64,000 nucleotides of DNA from Platerodrilus igneus (lineage: Eukaryota > Arthropoda > Insecta > Coleoptera > Lycidae). Made by a program: the position numbers and the translations under genes. Of the stretch, positions 58,992 through 64,000 are shown piece by piece. The notes below the pieces were generated by a model. That model had not been told where the DNA came from and searched no databases. It saw only the letters and a program-made list of their open reading frames with translations. Each line of letters opens with the position of its first letter. Positions within the stretch are counted from its first letter, which is position 1. The DNA lies in NCBI GenBank assembly GCA_036346225.1, contig JARFIW010001341.1:434001-498000 (forward strand), in the 5' to 3' direction.

Positions 58992-59269
58992 CTGTAAATA
59001 TAATGAGTTGTTTTTAGTATTTACACAAATAAAATACCTTAAAGTTGTAACAATTTTTTTGACGACTATAAATTCCTTTAAAATTATTCATAAAATACAC
59101 TGCATTGTCTATTTAAGTGAACAATTAAATTTAGCAATGTAAATAAATAGTACATCAGGGCTGTGTAGCCCAATCACAAGCCGAATATTATTTAATAATC
59201 TTGGTTTAGTTACTATTAATAAATGTTGGTCGTTTGAATTGCATTTCCATTGTCAGGCGAACATAATGT

Positions 59270-59430
59270 GTTATGCGCACATCACATTGAATGGACGGAC
59301 CAGTCTGGCACGATCACTCGGTGTGTGACAAACACCATGCAGTTTGACAAGGTTCACGCCTGCAACCTACGAGTTGCAATAAGTTGCCGCACGACCAAGT
59401 GCAAGATTCACTTGAGGCTTTAGCTGTTCT
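59270..59430. other. GC-richer block, possible Harbinger-family terminus
   Basis: Contains GTTGCAATAAGTTGCCGCAC and AAGTGCAAGATTCACTTGAG, which resemble sequences I associate with insect Harbinger ends, including self-complementary CTTG/CAAG pieces. The partner end was not found. Weak call. Confidence 0.3.
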
Positions 59431-59681
59431 GATAATGGTAAGTGCATTAGATTAGTATTGCATGTGACTAAATAATTTTGTTATAGTGCTGAAAGGTTTT
59501 GTTATAAAATGTGCTCAAAGATGTAACAAAATGCGTTCAAAAGTTTGTGAGTAAAAATGTGCTTTATGGTTTTCTAGTAAAAATGTGCGGTATGGTTTAG
59601 TAATAATTATTTCCTCAAACTTGTCAACTTTAATTTTAATGGATTCATAAAAGTTGTTCTAAGGATTTCAGATAATAATTT

Positions 59682-60209
59682 ATAAATATTTATGGTTCCG
59701 GGTTGGGACCGTGTTATTTTATAAATTAAGGTAGACGTTTCGCCCGCTTTTGTAAGGGACAAGAAAATAAAATAAGTAATAAAATAAAAAATATAAAAAT
59801 AATAAAGATAAGAATGATAATATTAAATAGACAAGTGTAACAAAGTGTAAAAATGAAAGAATTATTTCTGAACTAGCATACTCACTAGTCCATTCATAGC
59901 CAAAAGGTGTCTTGTGGCGAAGTAACAGTTACTTCGCCACAAGGCACCTTTTGGCTTTGAATGGGCTAGTGAGTCTGCTAATTCAGGAGTAACTATTCTC
60001 TTTACACTTTAACTTGTCTATTTAATATTATCATTCTTATCTTTACTATTTTTATATTTTTTATTTTATTACTTATTTTATTTTCTTGTCCTGATGAAAC
60101 CCCTTACAAAAGTGGGCGAAACGTCGACCTTAATTTATAAAATGACACGGTCCCAACCCGGAACCATAAATATTTATAATGACTCCGGCCGTGAAAGCCT
60201 CCGACAATG
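59682..60209. mobile_element. Penelope-like hairpin element, near-perfect foldback
   Basis: TCAGATAATAATTT at 59668-59681 and again at 60210-60223 is a 14-bp target duplication. Two ~245-bp arms (59682-59934 and 59936-60175) meet with virtually no spacer (GTAACAGTTAC). A single-sided tail of about 34 bp follows (60176-60209, ATAATGACTCCGGCCGTGAA..). The right arm contains CTGATGA (60091-60097) and GAAAC (60118-60122) around a short CCC/GGG stem. No coding sequence. Confidence 0.85.
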
Positions 60210-60223
60210 TCAGATAATAATTT

Positions 60224-61801
60224 GTTTAAACTTGTTGGTTTTAACTTCACTGAATTTATAAAATATATGATTAAATGGTTGGCGAATTTTTGTCTTTGCA
60301 ATTTGCCAAGTTTCGTTCTCACGAACAAAAGATGTGAGGAATATTAATTCTGGAGATTCAGCGTTGATAAGCTTGCGAGCTTATCAATTCAAATATAATG
60401 TTTAAACGTCGAGAATGAAGTACCACGACATCCTATTTTATGGTTTGGTTTTGTTTCACTTTGCTAGAGTGAAGTGTACAACTTCGTATGGATGGTTCCC
60501 TGCAGTTTCAACATTTACACAACAAAACGTGGAACGTAAGCTGACATCATTTGTTTGTTGAAGGATGGCAGGTAACATCTGGTTGCGACAAGGTATTTGT
60601 TACAACGAAAAATCCCAGTTTACAAGGTAAGCGTTTTTCTATTCATATGACGACTACATCTGTTCCTATAACTTAACAGCGAGGCAGATGATTGAAACAA
60701 CATTGCAACATTTTTATAACCTTTGTTTTACATTGTAATTATTAAAATTTTTGCTATTTGTAATTTATTTCAGCATAAATTAGAGATCTATTATTTATGA
60801 TATCATTGCAAATAATTATGATTATGAATACCTTTATTTAATTCTAACAAGGTATTTCATTTAAAGTTAATTACACCCCAAGTAATCACTAGATCTAGTT
60901 TTATTTGTCTTTGAATATTTGATACACACTTGTAAACCAAGCTAACAGATCTGTGTATTTTGGGTAATTTATTTGGAAAGCCTCATAAACATGTTTAATG
61001 CATTGTTAATATTTTTGATTCTTATTAAAGACAGTCTTAATCTTCATATTTAATATTGGTGTCTAAAAGATTAGAACACTAATGATGTATATTTTGTATA
61101 TAAAATTTTATCACCAAGAAAGCTAAATTTAATTGAAGAACAACCATTAATTTATTTGAGTAATTGTTTTATTTTGAACAAGTGAGTTTAAGAATAGGGC
61201 AATTGAGTCAAGAGGTAAAAATATATAAATACCTTTTACAAAATTAATGTTTTTAGCTCTCATTTGATAACGGAGCACTAAAGAGCCCTTTCAAGAACTT
61301 TAATGCCTATATTTGCTTTTATAATAGTGTTCAAATAATTGATATTAAGAGCTATTCTTTTTCTTTATGGTATAAGGTAGCAAGAGTGTGTTTCTTGTGT
61401 CCTTCATTATTATATTAATAATATTTTTCTTAGAGCTCCTGCTTCAGCAGTAAATACGATATTTATCTCTGACTTCCAAGTCCTCTCTTAGGGCAAACCC
61501 GTGTTTAAAATTCAAGGACTTGGTGGCGCCCCTTTTGCACCCTATTTTTGTATTATTAGAGTCAGTAAGTGAACGATGTTTTTGTTATAAAACCCACAAA
61601 CACTCCTCATAAGCTCAACCCGAGCAATAGACCTCCTAGCTTAATTGGAAGATAGTTGAGATTCTATCATCTTAAGGAGACCATTCCCTCAAGTTCACTT
61701 GAGCATACCATTAGATCTCCTCTTCCAATTATATTAAGTAAAATTACAAGGTAAGTGCCAAACGAATCTCTGGAGCAATTAGTTCTCTGTGACTGTCCTT
61801 G
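60224..61801. other. No recognised gene
   Basis: AT-rich. A small hairpin, TTGATAAGC..GCTTATCAA, lies at about 60365-60388. 61440-61740 has repeat-like GC-richer pieces including a pair of related, inverted AATTGGAAGA / TCTTCCAATT motifs. No protein recognised. Confidence 0.4.
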
Positions 61802-61808
61802 GTTATTC

Positions 61809-63845
61809 CAAAGAATATTAACTATAGAATAAGAAGCGACACTCTAGTAATATCCTGAATCCTGTTCAGTGCGCAGGTTCGCCAAGAAAATGGCCGGAGC
61901 TAGAGGGTATATACTCTAAGATAGTTTCTTGCAGGAATTTTGCTGTCAGTTTTCAAATGTCATTTGATTTCAGTAATGTTTACAATTTGTCAAACTGTAT
62001 GCTGATATTATTGAAGCACAGATCTATGTATTAAAACTTTTATAAGCAGGAGTAAAAACTTAATAATCATGTCTAAACTTAAAAGGCGTGGATATTCGTG
62101 TGCTGTTAAATCCTGCAGTACAAGAAATGATGGTACCATCAGTTTTTTTCGTTTTCCGAAAGGAGATATTGTGAGGTGAGTGTTATTTCTAAATGTTTAT
62201 TTAAATTTTGATTTAATTACATTTACTCGTTTATGAAGGTAATTAGATCTGTTAATAAAATTGTTTCAGGTGCAGAGTGGCTGCAATTAATTTTAAGAGA
62301 TGAACTAGTGGATAGAACTGAAGCTGATTCAAATTATGGCTATAATAGCTTACGTGTGTGTGCTAAACATTTTGAAAATAGTATGTTTCTCAATGATTTG
62401 CATAATAGGTTATAGCCTCATGCTAAACCCATTAAATACATTTCAAATATTCATAACCCAATTATTTCAAAAGCAAATATTGACAGGCCATCATGTTCGT
62501 TCACACAAGTAGCTAATTTTACTCCTCTGAGTCAACAGCATTACTTGCAACATCATTATTAAATCAATATGAGGTTGTGCACGGAAATGATCAGATCAGG
62601 TAAAATAGGAAATCTTAATGGTATATATATGTTATGTAATACAAATGTTTCAGGATAGTCAACACTTCATTGTCGAGCCCGGCCAATACACAAACTCATT
62701 CATATCTTTCTGCCAACACCCCAAGAAAACGAAAATTAAGACTACACAACAAAGCTCTGCAAAGAAACTTTGTTTTTCTAAGGAACCAGTTGACATTGAA
62801 CAAACAGCAAATCTTGATGACTTTAAAAATTATGTGATAAGTTTTACCTGATACGATTTCAAAATTTGTACAAATTTAATAAAATAACATTTACATCCTT
62901 GAGTCAGTATATCAAAGAAAAGCAAGTTTGTTCGTGCTGTTTGTTAGTCTGTTTTGTAGACACGCATATACATAGTTTTATCTGTTACGTTTGTACTTTA
63001 CTTTTTAAACTTGTAATCAAGGGGTGAATGTGATCTTTATCAAGGAGTGTGTCAACGCAAACATCTCAATTCTACGTTTAACCCAATATTGTTACTGCTT
63101 GAATCTGAGAATAATTTTTGAATGCCATTGTTACATCTGCTTGTCAATAGAGCACTGACCCCCATATGTATCAGGTTTTGACCATAATAAAAGCCAACCA
63201 CAGCTAATTATTATAAACAAATTGTCGAACGCAAAGGGCATTTTTGCATTTATTGTGTTGTCTGAATACATAAACTGTGTATTTTATTGTAAAACTGTAT
63301 TGCATTTTACTAAAGTGTACTAGTTTTGTTCCTTAATAATCATAAACTGATTTCTTAACAAAAAATGAATCTTAATATTAACTGTTTTTTAAATTAAGAT
63401 ATATACATACATACAGTATAATTTATGTTGAGGTGTATTGTTTTGTTTGATTTCTTTACTAGGATGTATCCAATTTTCAGTGGCTGCATTGTATATGCGC
63501 ATTTTTTGTAGTTAGAATATTATTTTGAATAAAATGGAGGTCTTTTAGAAAGAAAATCGCAATATATATGTTAAACCTATTAATTGAAATATCTAATACA
63601 ATGCATATTGTGCCCACTCATTAATATAATTGATTGGTATTTTTCTGATAAAAGTGTAAAAAATTCCATAATTCAGAATTATAAATAAATGTCAAATTTT
63701 TCTGAATTATAATTTTGAATTTTACCGCCATTCTTGGCACCCCAGCAAAATGGCGAAACACTTCAAGGTCAGATATTCTTTCCACCATTAAATACTAACA
63801 ATTCGCCGGGAGTGTCGCTTCTTATTCTATAGTTAATATTCTTTG
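61809..63845 (+). mobile_element. P-like (THAP) DNA transposon with 36-bp TIRs
   Basis: Perfect 36-bp terminal inverted repeats at 61809-61844 and 63810-63845 (begin CAAAGAATATTAACTATAGA). They are flanked by GTTATTC at 61802-61808 and 63846-63852, a 7-bp target duplication. Subterminal inverted motifs GCCAAGAAAATGGC (~61883) and GCCATTCTTGGC (~63725) mirror each other. The left half encodes a THAP-type protein remnant; 62870-63700 is non-coding, so the element looks internally deleted. Perfect TIRs suggest fairly recent mobility. Confidence 0.85.
62069..62850 (+). pseudogene. THAP-domain transposase remnant
   Basis: Exon 1 (62069-62175) reads MSKLKRRGYSCAVKSCST and SFFRFPKGDIVR: the first two Cys of the C2CH THAP finger and the FRFP motif. 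It ends at AG|GTGAGTG. Exon 2 (from about 62270, after TTTCAG) reads EWLQLILRDELVDRTEADSN and SLRVCAKHFENSMFL: the conserved Trp, then the Cys and His ligands. The two exons do not join in frame (one base off), and a TAG follows NRL. Further pieces at 62690-62860 (ANTPRKRKL, PDTISKFVQIQ) suit P-element or THAP9-type proteins. DNA-binding part only; dead. Confidence 0.78.
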
Positions 63846-64000
63846 GTTATTCTGTGGCCCACCAATTGTAGTAAACAATTGAACAATTTTGTTATCATTC
63901 TCAAGTGATTGATAAACTTATTAGGGTCGGAAAACCACATTTCTTGTACTAAATTATGAAATTCTCCTAGCTTTCTTCTGACTGTTTTGAAAATAATGAA

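Noticed and set aside
60091..60122. A confident hammerhead ribozyme call
   Set aside because: Core order is right, but stem II has an unpaired A and A/C at the base, and stems I and III are not evident by eye. Kept only as a hypothesis.

Overview
The window is AT-rich, intron-containing arthropod nuclear DNA, most likely from an insect. The evidence is 50-59 bp introns, a WDFY-type gene with a 21-kb intron, and a dense mix of insect-type transposons (mariner, Tigger/pogo, hAT, PIF/Harbinger, P-like, Crypton, Ty3/gypsy, several non-LTR elements and a tRNA-headed SINE). Order and species cannot be fixed from the sequence; the short introns would suit a beetle but do not prove it.

Only two host genes are supported. 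One is a complete WD40+FYVE gene (WDFY2-like) on the + strand: five exons from 29952 to 52353, 405 codons, with every splice junction in phase. The other is a single 508-bp exon of mitochondrial aspartate aminotransferase (GOT2-like) on the - strand at 9398-9905; no sister exons were found in the 9.4 kb downstream of it.

Layout. 1-9.4 kb: an LTR-element leader with a tRNA-Lys primer site, a decayed mariner-like gene, a nearly full-length mariner with TIRs, and an 86-bp perfect palindrome. 9.4-17.8 kb: the GOT2 exon, a SINE pair, broken gypsy pol pieces, and a gypsy reverse transcriptase split by a SINE whose target-site duplication is visible. 17.9-19.1 kb: a tyrosine-recombinase (Crypton-like) transposon gene with its own small intron. 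19.7-29.9 kb: non-LTR fragments, an unclassified element X built on tandem 41-bp hairpin units, and a 660-bp inverted duplication. 29.95-52.35 kb: the WDFY gene. Its second intron holds an 11-unit SINE array with higher-order structure, the longest copy of the main non-LTR family, an hAT transposase remnant, an inverted copy of element X, an unclassified transposon in pieces, and an intact-ended non-autonomous hAT. 52.9-55.1 kb: a Tigger element. 55.9-57.1 kb: a gag-only gypsy element with paired 227-bp LTRs. 57.9-60.2 kb: two hairpin retroelements with Penelope-like features and a Harbinger remnant. 61.8-63.8 kb: a P-like THAP element with 36-bp TIRs.

The most informative structures are the SINE array, which sits in a non-LTR junction whose uninserted paralogue lies 12.5 kb away in the same window; the two hairpin elements with 12-14 bp target duplications and a hammerhead-like core; the THAP element with 7-bp duplications; and the nested insertions that give a relative history of element activity. 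No bacterial features, CRISPR arrays, true tRNA genes or rRNA genes were found.
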